A stretch of DNA of 64,000 bases from Allolobophora icterica (GCA_963556255.1 OY744605.1:69636959-69700958), one strand, 5' to 3'. Counted from the stretch's first letter, positions 45,744-56,233 are shown. Program-made: numbers and translations. The notes: a model not told the origin generated them from the letters alone.

Positions 45744-46369
45744 ACTTAGATGCGGAGCATCTCTGCCAAAATCGGGGACCTTAATCAAACGTGACAGGAA
45801 CATCCCCAACCCAGATCCACTTAGAGAGCAAGGAACCAAATGCACCTTTGGTTATAGGGCGGTATATCAACAATCTCGGCACCCTGCACGTACGCCAAAC
45901 AACGATGAGAACCGTGATAGCGACAGCCTATTTAATGATGCTTTCGATCCGAACCCCCACCCTACTGGCAACCTGTCGTACCTGACAAATCGCCAACCTT
46001 AACAGGCCCTCTATCATGAACCTGGGCTCTACCGGACCCCAAGGGCCAGGAGAACTAAAGGAGAGAAAAGTCGCCCACTGTCTCCCGATCTGGTAACCAT
46101 CGTCGATCAGTCACACCCGGTACCACTTCAAAATCGTGAAAGCAAAATAAAAGCGGACAACAGTTTGTACTTATCTTCTAGTACAAGTTATCATATTTAC
46201 GCACATGATCTAAGTCCTAACATATGCTTCTATCGCATGATGCTCTATCCTAAATAGCGCACTAAAGTAGCGCACTAAAGTGTCATGAAACGGTAACCAA
46301 GGAAATCGCATTGCCCCGAATTTCCTTAACACTCGTTGTTACGAGCATTATACTGTCGAAAAGAAACTC

Positions 46370-46690
46370 TGTCATCACAAGGAAACGGAAACATGGTTCT
46401 CCAATAGTTCGCTTGTAGAACCAACGCAATGAAGCGTCCTAGTACTGGAATCTTTACTCGTTTCAGTACTAACCACTAAGCCAATGTTTAACCGAAAACA
46501 TATCATCAAAAGGAAACTTAAACGGTCATTCACTGACAATCTGTAAAACCAACGCAATTAAGCGTTGCTGGTAGCACAGGTACTGTATGCTCCCAGATAC
46601 CGCTCAAAAGAAATACTCTCATCAAAAGGGCAACTGAAACATGGGTCTCGAATAGTCAATAAAACCAACGCAATTAAGCGTTTATCTAGT
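46370..46690 (-). repeat. three imperfect repeats in the gypsy 3' non-coding region
   Basis: Units near 46372-46437, 46504-46566 and 46620-46682 each contain CATCAMAAGG, a spacer, and ACCAACGCAATTAAGCG. They lie between the Pol stop and the 3' LTR; the rest of 45744-46748 has no frame I can support. Confidence 0.75.
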
Positions 46691-46748
46691 TGGTCCTAGA
46701 TACACGTCTGCTTCAGAAGGTCACTAACAAGGACTTCTACAGTCGTAG

Positions 46749-49700
46749 TCATCCATCCAAGCGAGGTCTTCGTCTCGTCCGTCGTCCAGGTGGCAATTCT
46801 GGATCAGCGGTCTCGTCTGGATTTTCTGAAGGTTCCTCTGGTTCATGTTCTGCATTAGAATCTTGAGCCAGGTCTGGCCAGTCTACTGTAGGTAACTCAA
46901 GATTTCTGTCCCTCTCCGGTAACCAGGTACTCGGAGGTTTACCGTAAAACGGCTTCAATTTATCCACGTGCACAACCATTAGCGTGGATTTCGGACTCTT
47001 CTGAATCCGGTACAAACACGGACTGAGCACTTGAATAACCAAGAATGGGCCGGTGTAATAGCGAGCCCATTTTGTCTTCCTTCCACTTCTTAGCCGAGGG
47101 TAGTAATAGTAAACCCAATCTCCTTGAGCGAACTTGCTAGGTCTCACTCTCAAATCGTAGGCTTTTTTCCTTCTTTCTGCTACTCTCTTTAACTGTTCTC
47201 GTACAAGCCGATACGATCGTTCCATTTTCTCTTTCTGTTTCTCCACGTACTCTTCCATGTCACTGTAAGACGATCTCTCGAACTCTGTAACTTGGGCTAG
47301 AATCAAGTCTAATGGCGTATGGTTCTCTCTTCCCAGGAACAGGAAATTAGGTGTCCGTTGGGTCGCTTCATGTTCAGTACCTCGATATGCCGCCATTACA
47401 TATGGTACATGAACATCCCAATCCTTTTGTCGTTCCGACACTACCTTTCCGATCAACATGTTCAGTGTTCTGTGGAACCTTTCGATCATTCCGTTACCAG
47501 AGGGTCGATATGGAGTTGTACGTACTTTGTCAATCTCCATGCGTTTACACAGCTCTTTGAATAACTTCGACTCAAAACACGGTCCCTGATCCGTCAGGAT
47601 CTGGCGTGGCATACCAAACCTCGAGAACACGTGTACCATAAGCGATTCTGCCACAGTAACGGCCTCTTGGTTTCTGGTAGGCAGAGCTTCAGCCCATCTC
47701 GAGAAGTAATCTATCGCTGTCAGTATGTATTTGTTGCCTTTACTTGATACAGGATGCGGACCAGTTATATCAATTCCGAATCTCTCCATTGGTTCACCGA
47801 CCACAGGAGTCTGCATGTAACCCTGTCTTGGAGGTTTCTCCCTTCGATAACGAGCACAGCGATCGCACCTTTGGCAGAACCGTCTAACATCGTCCTTCCA
47901 ACTCGGCCAATACGCCCGACGTTGCAACTGAGTTAAACTCCTCCGAATCCCGAAATGTCCTCCGGCAAAGCTTGCGTGTGTTAACTGAAGCATCTCTTGC
48001 CGTAGAGATAAGGGCACAACTAACTGAGATCGCTCAGCTTTTCCTGTGTTACCCTGAATCCAGCCTCTGTGTAACACTCCTTGCAGGACTTCCAGCTGAT
48101 TCCAGTTGCTCACCAACACTTTCACTTCTCCGCTAGCAGGTGATAGTTCTGCCTGTGTTGGATGATGCTTCGACTCCTTCCAATCAAGGACCGTACCAAT
48201 ATTGCAATCGCTCTGCTGTTCTCTTCGAAGAAACTCCTTTGTCCAACGGATTTCCTGGCCTGTATCTTCACTGGTAACCTCGGAGCGCGTTACTTCTCCG
48301 ATCGGACGTGCCCACATCACGTCTTCATTCGTAACTCTCATGGTAACCACTTTAGGTTGTTCCTCATCCGGACCTCTAGACATCGCGTCTGCGTTACCGT
48401 GTTTTGCTCCCGGTCTGTGACATATCTCCATGTCAAACTCCTCTATCATCTCTAACCAACGAGCCTGTTGGCCAATCGGTTCCGGTGTCCTGCGTAACCA
48501 CTGAAGTGCGGAGTGGTCTGTTCTGAGTAGGAATTTACTACCCAGTAAGTACTGACGAAACTCTTTCAAGAAATACACCACAGCTAACAACTCTCGCCTG
48601 GTAACGTTATAGTTCCGTTCCGCCGTCGACAAGAGCCGACTCGCGTAACAAATCACTGTCTCTTCTCCTTCTTGTACTTGCGATAACACCGCTCCAATGG
48701 CGTATGCCGAGGCATCCGTATCTAGGATGTACTGGCCCTCGTCGTTCGGTAACCCAAGTATAGGTGCGGAAACCAACTTTCGTTTAAGTTCTTCGAAAGC
48801 TCCCTGACATTCGTCAGTCCAATGGAACGGTACATTTTTCCTGGTCAGAAAATGAAGTGGTTGAGCTACCACCGCGAAATCATGTATGAAACGTCGGTAA
48901 TAGGAGCAAAGACCAACGAAGGATCTGACTTGCCTCAAGTTCCGAGGAGCAGACCATTCTTCTACGGCCTTGATCTTGCTCGGATCCGTCGCGACCCCTT
49001 CTTCACTCAAAACGTGACCAAGAAACAATACTCTCTGTTGTAACAGGTAACATTTGGATGGTTTCAGCTTGAGATTATACTCTTGTAATCTCCTGAAAAT
49101 CATCTCTAGACGTTGCATGTGCGTCTCTACGTCCCTCGAGAACACAATTATGTCATCCAAGTAAACCAGACAGATGTCATAGTTTAGCCCTGTCAAGACT
49201 AAGTTCATTAGTCGACAAAACGAGGCCGGACTATTGCACAATCCGAAAGGTAACACTTTGAATTGGAAGCTGCCCCTTCTCGTAACGAACCCGGTCTTGT
49301 GTTTGTCTCTTGGGTGCAAGGCCATCTGGTGATAACCTGCTCTCAAATCGAACGTACTATACCATCTGGCGCCACCCAGGGTATCTAAACTCTCGCGGAT
49401 AAGGGGTAACGGATGAGCATCTTTCCGTGTCTTCAGGTTCAGTTGCCTGTAATCGATACAGAAACGCATACTGCCATCCTTTTTCTTAACCATTACGACA
49501 TTGGATGCCCATTCCGATATCGAAGGTTCAATGATTCCTTGTCTCAACATGGCTTCTACCTGACGATCAACTTCCGGTAACATGGAAAGCGGTTGACGTC
49601 TCAAAGGTTGCCGAACTGGTTTCTCCTGTCCCGTATCGATCTCGTGTTGGATCACCGAAGTGAATCCGTTATCACTTTCGTTAAGGGAAAACGTTGCGCT

Positions 49701-52700
49701 GTACGTTAGCACAAGTTTTCGTAACCTGATTCGCTCTTCTTCCGAAATGTCTGCTGGCACTTCTTCCCATAGTCGTTTTAGGGTCTGTTCGGCAAGTGGG
49801 TTGAGCGTCTGCTCCGCTACACTGGCCGTTGTACTAATCTTCGATCCAAACCGGTCAATCGTACTTTGCTGCTTTCCTTGGCGTTCCTCCGGATAACCTG
49901 GGCCCATAGGCTTCTCCGGGTTTTCGCTTCGGTAAGGCTCATCATACGATTCCGTTCTGGCTCGATTAACTGTCACATCGACTACGTTCACTCGCTCCAG
50001 CGGACATTCAGTCCGTTTCTTGACTAGCGAATCTCTGTCTCCAACATTCAACATCCTGATCCACACTTCCGTGTCTCTTCCTGTCACCAACGTACGTCCG
50101 ATTATCAAATCTTTTGATAATTCCATTGGAATGGTCGTCCAATCTTCGTTATCTTTTTGGAAATGCGGGTATACGACCCAAGCTGGAACGTCAACTTCGC
50201 TCCTTGGAGGAACTATTATGTCCTCTTGCACAATAACCCTCCGGCACATGGACTCGGTAACGACCTCTTTCAGAGGGATCTTCTCGCTCCCAAGGAAAAC
50301 GCATCGACTTGCGAAGTCCCATCTTGCCTGATTGGCTTCCAGCCAAGATAACCCCAAGATCACTTCGGTCACTTGGTCTGTAACTAGACAGGGTACAGGG
50401 TACACCTGCTTTCCGATCCGAATCTTAAGGTTAGTTTCACCATCCACCTTAATCTGACTTCCATTAGCGGCTAGGAGTCGCTGTTCTGACGGTACTAGTA
50501 CAGCATCTAGCACGAAACGTCGTGGCACAAGTGACATTTCACTTCCAGAATCAAGTAGACAGTGTATACGTTTTCCTGCCAGTCTCGCAACCACGTAGGC
50601 CACCCTACTGCCTTTGACCAGTCGGTTTTGGGTTTCCTCTTGTATCGGTTCAGCCTTTGTAGGTTCACTGGTACCGGTTGCACCATTCGTCTCAGCGTTT
50701 CTCTGAGGACAATATCGCTTCATGTGTCCTTTTCGTTTGCACAAGTAGCATTCGATATCCGGGTTACGCAACCGTGTGGGCGGATAAATCCGTCGCCACC
50801 CCACATTCGGTTCGGTTGTCCTCTGATCTCCCACAGCTAGATCAGAACTGTTCTCCCTTTCATGAGGTTTTCTCGGAACGATGCCCAAATTCTGATTTAT
50901 TGTCACTCGATCAAGTTCTCTTGAAAGATTTTTAATCTTTCGCTCGAGATCTTCTAGACGACGAGACTGTTGCCCCTCAGTGCTCGAGTCTTTTCGGTCT
51001 TCCATGGTAACTTTAACTCTCGCGTGTCTCCGGTCTAAATCACCACCTTGTGTCGAAGATCGACCATAGGCATCCAACCTCACCGCATGTTTATACGCCG
51101 CTTCGAGGTTAACTGGTTCTCGCTCGCGCACCTTCTGCCCCAAATCTTGGTTTGCCAGTGCATCAATGAAAGCGTCACAAGCGACCGTCTCGACGATATC
51201 ACTTGTTGGTCCTGGGTATGCCAAAGCCATTAGCCTTCGTACTTCCTGCACTACACTACTCAGCGTTTCTCCGTGAGCCTGCCGGTAAGTGCGAAGTTTC
51301 ATCCGATATAGGCTAGTTTGGTCATCAGACCCGTACCGGGCCTTAAGCCGCTCAACAAGTTCTCGCCAAGACACGTCCCTCTGTGCACCCATGTCCCACA
51401 ACAGCTGCGAAGCGGGACCCGTTAGGGCACACATTAACTGGTCTGCTTTTTCCTGATCACTCCACCGGTTGCACCGTGCACAAACTTCGAACTTTGCTAG
51501 AAAGGCTGCGATCGCTGACTTGCCGTCGTACTTCTCTAGCTTGATTCGTATACCGCGATCCGATCGGTCTCCGCCTCTTGTCCGCGTAACAAGTGATCTT
51601 CCGACACTCTTCTTGGGATTTCCTCTCCGGTTGTCCTCATCGTTACTCCGGGAATCGTTTCCCTCGTCTGTCCTCACCACTGACCGGTGCCGACTCTGTC
51701 CCCTCAGAGTACCCAACGTCTTCCCTGTACGCCACTTAGAATACATCGTAGTCATCTCTCGGTCGCCTGACGTTGCACTGTCTTCATCAGAGATGTACTC
51801 AGCCTGTCTCTGACCTTTTCTACGAGGCTCACCACCTGCGTAGTCTTTGGACTCCGATCGTTTATATTTATTGCGAGAGCTCCGAGAGTTTCCGTTGACG
51901 AACGTAACTCTTCTGTCTTCTTCGCGAATATCTCTTTTTCCTGACTCTGGCGGTCTGTCAGATTCGTCGTACCTAAGACAATTACGACTTCTCGAATCTG
52001 GTTTGTGCCCTTTAGAGTACCGCTCGTGGGTCTCATCCCAGGCCAAATGATCTCTGTCTCTTCCCATGTTCGATTCTCTCTCGGTTTCTCTATCAAGTGC
52101 CTGTTTTAAACCACGTCTCTCGTACTCTGGTAGACGTTCCTTACCATACGTCTCCCTTTCAGTTTTCTCATAACTCTCGTGTCTTCCTCGTTGGCGGAGG
52201 TTTTTCCTGTCAAAGACTCCGGTTCTCATGGCCTCTTCTGGACCAACACTATCGGTGTCTGAATCCGAAGAACTCACTGACGAACGTAATTTCGCCTCAA
52301 CTCTTCCTCTTGTCAACAGACGTTGTCGACTCGATTGCCTTGCCGTTTTTCCGTGTGACTCTCTCCCGCTGTCCTCGGGAAGATAGCGGCTACGTAACTT
52401 TTCCGAAGTTTCCGAAAGCGAAACTTCCTCGCGTGTCTCTGTGTTACCTCGGCTCCGTGCTGGCTCTTCGATCTGCAGCTTCCCTCGGCGATCCATCTGG
52501 TAACCTGGGCCCGTAGGTTTCCCCGATGTCTCGCGTCGGTAAGACTTCGCATGCTGAGCAGCAGGAACAGACAGTTCTTCAAGTTTCGAACTCATCATTG
52601 CCACACTCTGTCGCAGGTAAGACATCTCCGCTTGCCAATCTACCTCATCTGTCACAGGTCTTGGGCGACCTTCTTCCATGTTGGTAAACGGTACTCGATT

Positions 52701-53852
52701 GCCTTCGTTTCGCTGATGCGCCACGATGTCACCACTCGTTTTCTGCACTACGGCGTCACCCCGCGGTTTCAGGCCTGTCTCAATGTCTCTTGGCCTATCA
52801 CAAGCCTGTCTCAACTCTACAGGTTGCTTGCCCCGTACAATACTAGGTACTTGAACCTGCACAAGGTTCCCCGATCTATTGTCGAACGTTCTCTCATGTA
52901 TTATACGCGGAACTCTATTGTCGTCGAGTGGTTTGGACCTGTCAAACCTACTCTCACCAACGGTCTCTCGCCAGTGTGTGAATGTCTCGTTATTCACATC
53001 GTTCTGTACTACCTCAGTAGTCTTTGGAACGGTTATCAACCATCCGTTATCCTCATGGAAACCTCTTTCACGCCCACTGCGGGTTCCAGCTTCCGTTTCA
53101 AATGCACTGGTTTCGTCAGGTGCACCCGTTTCATCAAGCAACCTTCGTTTGCTTTTCCGTTTACGTAACTTTGGACGCGCGCCTCCGTGCTCACTATGGG
53201 GCACTTCATCCGACTCGTCCTCGGTATCTTCCTGACCTTGCCTGGTTCTGTGACAAGAAAACGCTAGAACCCCACTTCTGGTACCAGTTTGTGACGTTCG
53301 TCGCTCGAGATCAACTAACCCTTCATCAGACATGGTACCAATTTGTGTCGGTCTTACCCGAGACGCTGCTTCGTCGTCGGGCTGGGTTCGGCTCCAGCCA
53401 ACTGACCTTCTGGAGTCGCCCGGGTCACTATCCTGTCTACTTCTGCTGTAGACGAGCGGTTCCCTGTCTCCGCTCTCAGTGCCCATTTCTCCAAGAGGAG
53501 GTCCCGAGGGTATCGCTTGTTTGCGAACAGTGTCGCTGTCAAGCTCCATCTCACTTTCGGACTCTGCCACTGCCGCGGTCGCCGGGTGGGCAACGTCCTC
53601 GTCCTCAGGATGGCCGTCCTTTAGAACAGGGTTCGCTCTCTTGCCGGCAGGAGTCCTCAGCTTCCTGTGAGATCTCTTAGTCAAAGACTTCCTCTTTTTC
53701 TCCACCTTAACCGAACCCTCACGTACCATTCTGCATCTCATGACTCTCGAGTTATCGTCAATAGGGGAAAACTCTGAACGTTCTCTTGTCCGAGAGGACA
53801 AGGTGTACATCTGACGAGTCGTCACGTCGTGACGTCTCAAACACGCGAACAT
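46749..53852 (-). CDS. Gag-Pol polyprotein of the gypsy element, single frame
   Basis: It has 2367 codons without a stop or frameshift. Approximate positions: 1-188 are encoded in the LTR and are Arg/Ser/Asp-rich; up to about 760 is a long charged, probably disordered region; about 765-930 a Gag capsid-like domain (LEKYDGKSAIAAFLAKFE); about 1035 one CCHC knuckle (CYLCKRKGHMKRYC); about 1100 protease (LLDSGSEMSLV); about 1420-1610 RT with YLDD near 1563; about 1700-1830 RNase H (DTDASAYAIG, RTDHSALQWL); about 1955-2130 integrase with the HHCC region and D, D, E residues in DITGP, TDQGPCF and NGMIERFH; about 2265 a GPF-type module (YTGPFLVIQVL). Gag and Pol share one frame, so no shift signal is needed; processing would rely on the protease. 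All catalytic motifs look intact. Confidence 0.95.
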   Translation of the reverse strand: MFACLRRHDVTTRQMYTLSSRTRERSEFSPIDDNSRVMRCRMVREGSVKVEKKRKSLTKRSHRKLRTPAGKRANPVLKDGHPEDEDVAHPATAAVAESESEMELDSDTVRKQAIPSGPPLGEMGTESGDREPLVYSRSRQDSDPGDSRRSVGWSRTQPDDEAASRVRPTQIGTMSDEGLVDLERRTSQTGTRSGVLAFSCHRTRQGQEDTEDESDEVPHSEHGGARPKLRKRKSKRRLLDETGAPDETSAFETEAGTRSGRERGFHEDNGWLITVPKTTEVVQNDVNNETFTHWRETVGESRFDRSKPLDDNRVPRIIHERTFDNRSGNLVQVQVPSIVRGKQPVELRQACDRPRDIETGLKPRGDAVVQKTSGDIVAHQRNEGNRVPFTNMEEGRPRPVTDEVDWQAEMSYLRQSVAMMSSKLEELSVPAAQHAKSYRRETSGKPTGPGYQMDRRGKLQIEEPARSRGNTETREEVSLSETSEKLRSRYLPEDSGRESHGKTARQSSRQRLLTRGRVEAKLRSSVSSSDSDTDSVGPEEAMRTGVFDRKNLRQRGRHESYEKTERETYGKERLPEYERRGLKQALDRETERESNMGRDRDHLAWDETHERYSKGHKPDSRSRNCLRYDESDRPPESGKRDIREEDRRVTFVNGNSRSSRNKYKRSESKDYAGGEPRRKGQRQAEYISDEDSATSGDREMTTMYSKWRTGKTLGTLRGQSRHRSVVRTDEGNDSRSNDEDNRRGNPKKSVGRSLVTRTRGGDRSDRGIRIKLEKYDGKSAIAAFLAKFEVCARCNRWSDQEKADQLMCALTGPASQLLWDMGAQRDVSWRELVERLKARYGSDDQTSLYRMKLRTYRQAHGETLSSVVQEVRRLMALAYPGPTSDIVETVACDAFIDALANQDLGQKVREREPVNLEAAYKHAVRLDAYGRSSTQGGDLDRRHARVKVTMEDRKDSSTEGQQSRRLEDLERKIKNLSRELDRVTINQNLGIVPRKPHERENSSDLAVGDQRTTEPNVGWRRIYPPTRLRNPDIECYLCKRKGHMKRYCPQRNAETNGATGTSEPTKAEPIQEETQNRLVKGSRVAYVVARLAGKRIHCLLDSGSEMSLVPRRFVLDAVLVPSEQRLLAANGSQIKVDGETNLKIRIGKQVYPVPCLVTDQVTEVILGLSWLEANQARWDFASRCVFLGSEKIPLKEVVTESMCRRVIVQEDIIVPPRSEVDVPAWVVYPHFQKDNEDWTTIPMELSKDLIIGRTLVTGRDTEVWIRMLNVGDRDSLVKKRTECPLERVNVVDVTVNRARTESYDEPYRSENPEKPMGPGYPEERQGKQQSTIDRFGSKISTTASVAEQTLNPLAEQTLKRLWEEVPADISEEERIRLRKLVLTYSATFSLNESDNGFTSVIQHEIDTGQEKPVRQPLRRQPLSMLPEVDRQVEAMLRQGIIEPSISEWASNVVMVKKKDGSMRFCIDYRQLNLKTRKDAHPLPLIRESLDTLGGARWYSTFDLRAGYHQMALHPRDKHKTGFVTRRGSFQFKVLPFGLCNSPASFCRLMNLVLTGLNYDICLVYLDDIIVFSRDVETHMQRLEMIFRRLQEYNLKLKPSKCYLLQQRVLFLGHVLSEEGVATDPSKIKAVEEWSAPRNLRQVRSFVGLCSYYRRFIHDFAVVAQPLHFLTRKNVPFHWTDECQGAFEELKRKLVSAPILGLPNDEGQYILDTDASAYAIGAVLSQVQEGEETVICYASRLLSTAERNYNVTRRELLAVVYFLKEFRQYLLGSKFLLRTDHSALQWLRRTPEPIGQQARWLEMIEEFDMEICHRPGAKHGNADAMSRGPDEEQPKVVTMRVTNEDVMWARPIGEVTRSEVTSEDTGQEIRWTKEFLRREQQSDCNIGTVLDWKESKHHPTQAELSPASGEVKVLVSNWNQLEVLQGVLHRGWIQGNTGKAERSQLVVPLSLRQEMLQLTHASFAGGHFGIRRSLTQLQRRAYWPSWKDDVRRFCQRCDRCARYRREKPPRQGYMQTPVVGEPMERFGIDITGPHPVSSKGNKYILTAIDYFSRWAEALPTRNQEAVTVAESLMVHVFSRFGMPRQILTDQGPCFESKLFKELCKRMEIDKVRTTPYRPSGNGMIERFHRTLNMLIGKVVSERQKDWDVHVPYVMAAYRGTEHEATQRTPNFLFLGRENHTPLDLILAQVTEFERSSYSDMEEYVEKQKEKMERSYRLVREQLKRVAERRKKAYDLRVRPSKFAQGDWVYYYYPRLRSGRKTKWARYYTGPFLVIQVLSPCLYRIQKSPKSTLMVVHVDKLKPFYGKPPSTWLPERDRNLELPTVDWPDLAQDSNAEHEPEEPSENPDETADPELPPGRRTRRRPRLDG
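53267..53286 (-). promoter_or_regulatory. primer-binding site, tRNA-Leu type
   Basis: Three bases inside the 5' LTR, the - strand reads TGGTACCAGAAGTGGGGTTC. This is complementary to a tRNA 3' end GAACCCCACTTCTGGTACCA; from memory, animal tRNA-Leu(UAA) differs at one base. The site lies within the open reading frame. Confidence 0.75.
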
Positions 53853-55519
53853 CTTGCGATAATATATGCACGTGTGATATTAACGCGGTGTACTGGTCTC
53901 ACGACACTCTCTTCTGATAGGACAGGTTCTAGGTCTAAAACCTCCCTAACCGCACGCAGAACTGTGTTCCGACCGGCGCACGAGGTGGGCCCTACTTCGC
54001 ACTTCGGTCAGTTCTCGGAACTACGTGTTTCGATCACCAAGTTATTTGCTCTGAATAACGATTGGTTTGAATACAAGATTTTCCTGACTCTATCGTTTTT
54101 CCTGGTCTTACCGCACTGTAATCAGTTGTCGGGCGGTCTTTTCCCGTACTGCGGTCTTTCGGTAACAGTGGTCTTTCCCAGTAACTATTTTTAGTTACCG
54201 GGCGATGGAGCCCCTCCAACGCTCCACCGGCGTGTCAGCCATCCAAGTGTCACAATCCAAATGTAACGCCGACCCCGTAAGGTTACCAGAATGTCCTGAA
54301 TTTTGTTCCCAAGAATTTCCGAATTTTGGTTCCCTAACGAAGGTCACGCTTACTCCCACAAGTAACCGGACAAGCTCCGATCGCGGGGTTCTTCAAAACC
54401 CAAGAGGGAACTTCCTGCCTGTCGCCAAATTTACCCTTATTATCTTTTTTGTACTAAACTGGTTTTTTCAGGTATCCCGACGGTCACTTCACCGAGTGCC
54501 GAAGTCGCGTAAAACTCTCCCAGCCGAAGACGCCGAAGTCGCGTAAAACTCTCCCGGCCGAGTACGCCGAAAGCGCGTAGAACTTCCCCTGTGTCGAGTA
54601 CGCCGAAATCGCGTAAAACTCGTCTCAGTGTATAAAACCAAACACTGTCGGATCTTGGAGTTCTTCGAACTCCAAGAGGGATTTCCTTGCCCGACGCCAA
54701 ATTTACTCTTGGTTTCAAGGATTTCAGAATTCCAGAAAATGGCTACCTTAAGAAGGTCACCTTTACTCCCATGGGTTACCGGACAAGCTCCGATCGCGGA
54801 GTTCTTCAAAACCCAAGAGGGACTTTCCTGCCCGTCGCCAAATTCACCCTGGTTTTCGATCTCACACTGAATTGGTTTTCCTGTGTATCAACGGTATCCT
54901 TCCCCGAGTATTACTCAGCCGTAGATTTCCCACGATCGGGACCTAGACCGCTTCGCGATCAACTGAGGGATCCAACCCGCCGGATCGGCGCTGTCGGCCC
55001 GTCTCCCAACAGTGAACTTCTTTAGCTGTACTCGGGATCGCCTGATTATATTATTCGAACGCCCCTTTCGTCCGTAAATATATTTGTACTAACCGGAAAC
55101 TCGAACTCTGACTCGGTCGTAACCAAAATCACTCGCCTACCACACTGAGTGCAGTATATTTGAATCGGTAACTGAGTCGCTAACCAACAACGCTGTTTAA
55201 CAGTATTGCTATGTATGAAGAGTCGAACCAACTCTTCACGTATAAAGCAGCGCACCGTGAGGCAGGCTCTATGCATCCCGAATGAGCGCGTCTGCTCGCT
55301 ATGCGCTGGCTTTACACCGTCGATCGGGCTTCCCTATCACGGTCGTTGCTGGACAGTCGCCTATTGAAATTAAATAGAAATTAAATGATCGATGCTGGGC
55401 CTTCGCATGAAAAATTAAGATAAACGATGCTGTTCCCTTCGCATGTAAAATTAAAGAAAACGATGCTATTCGCATAAAATAAATCCTCCCACATACGCAC
55501 TGTGGCCTTGACCGCCACA
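53290..55519 (-). repeat. 5' LTR of the gypsy element
   Basis: It is 2230 bp, beginning TGTGGCGGTC and ending CGTCACA on the - strand. It contains the Gag start codon at 53852, about 1.67 kb from its 5' edge. Inside are about four 34-38 bp repeats with CGAAGTCGCGTAAAACTC (54497-54621) and two to three roughly 100 bp repeats with CGGACAAGCTCCGATCGCGG (54338-54855). Unusually long for a gypsy LTR. Confidence 0.95.
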
Positions 55520-56233
55520 CATACGTAAATGACTTATCACATGCTTCAACAACACTTCAGTTTCTCATGTTTGCAGATGACACCAGTTTATTTATGTCTA
55601 ACAAATCACTAGTTGAACTAGGCCTAGTTAGTAAGTTAAATAGTGAACTACTGAAGGTAGGCCTAAATAACTGGCTCAAAGCAAATAAACTGTCCCTAAA
55701 TCTTACCAAAACAAATTACATTATATTTTGTTCCAAGGGAAATAAAGCTTTTAAACACGACTTTAATCTTACTATCAACATAGATAAACAGAGTATAAGT
55801 AGAGTGGCTTCGTGCAAATTTCTGGGAGTATACATAGACGAGCTCTTGTCATGGAAAGTCCATATAAACGATATATCAAAGAAGTTGGCTAAAAATGTTG
55901 GCATAATTTCTCGCATACGGCACCTTTTGCCGAAACATTCACTTGTAAACCTATATTATTCGTTAATAGACCCATAGCCTACCTCTCCTATTGCAACCTT
56001 GTATGGGCATCTACCTACCACACTCGTTTGACTTGCTTGATGCTACTGCAGAAGCGTGCTCTGAGAATTATATGCAAGAGAGCATACACTAAAAATGTGT
56101 ACCTGAATTTGGGTATCCTGCCCCTTGAAAATATAAACAAATTACAGGTAGGGCTATTTATGTATAAGTTCCATATGCATTTGTTACCCAAAAGCTTTGA
56201 TGGCTGGTTTTATACAAACTCCACAGTGCACAC

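Larger units (their letters stand above)
43502..55519 (-). mobile_element. Ty3/gypsy LTR retrotransposon, nearly intact, 12.0 kb
   Basis: Two direct LTRs (43502-45730 and 53290-55519), a 4 bp duplication CATA (43498-43501 and 55520-55523), a tRNA-complementary primer site, a purine tract and one uninterrupted 2367-codon Gag-Pol frame. By eye the LTRs differ at about six bases and one indel in 2.23 kb (about 0.3%), so insertion was recent. The domain order protease-RT-RNase H-integrase places it in Ty3/gypsy. No env-like frame was seen. Confidence 0.95.

Noticed and set aside
45744..46748. env-like gene in the gypsy 3' region
   Set aside because: No frame longer than about 65 codons and only repeats are present; no signal or membrane segment.
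43497..55523. 5 bp target duplication ACATA for the gypsy element
   Set aside because: Possible if the LTR ended in CAC, but both LTR inner and outer ends keep ...CACA, so 4 bp CATA with TG...CA ends fits better.
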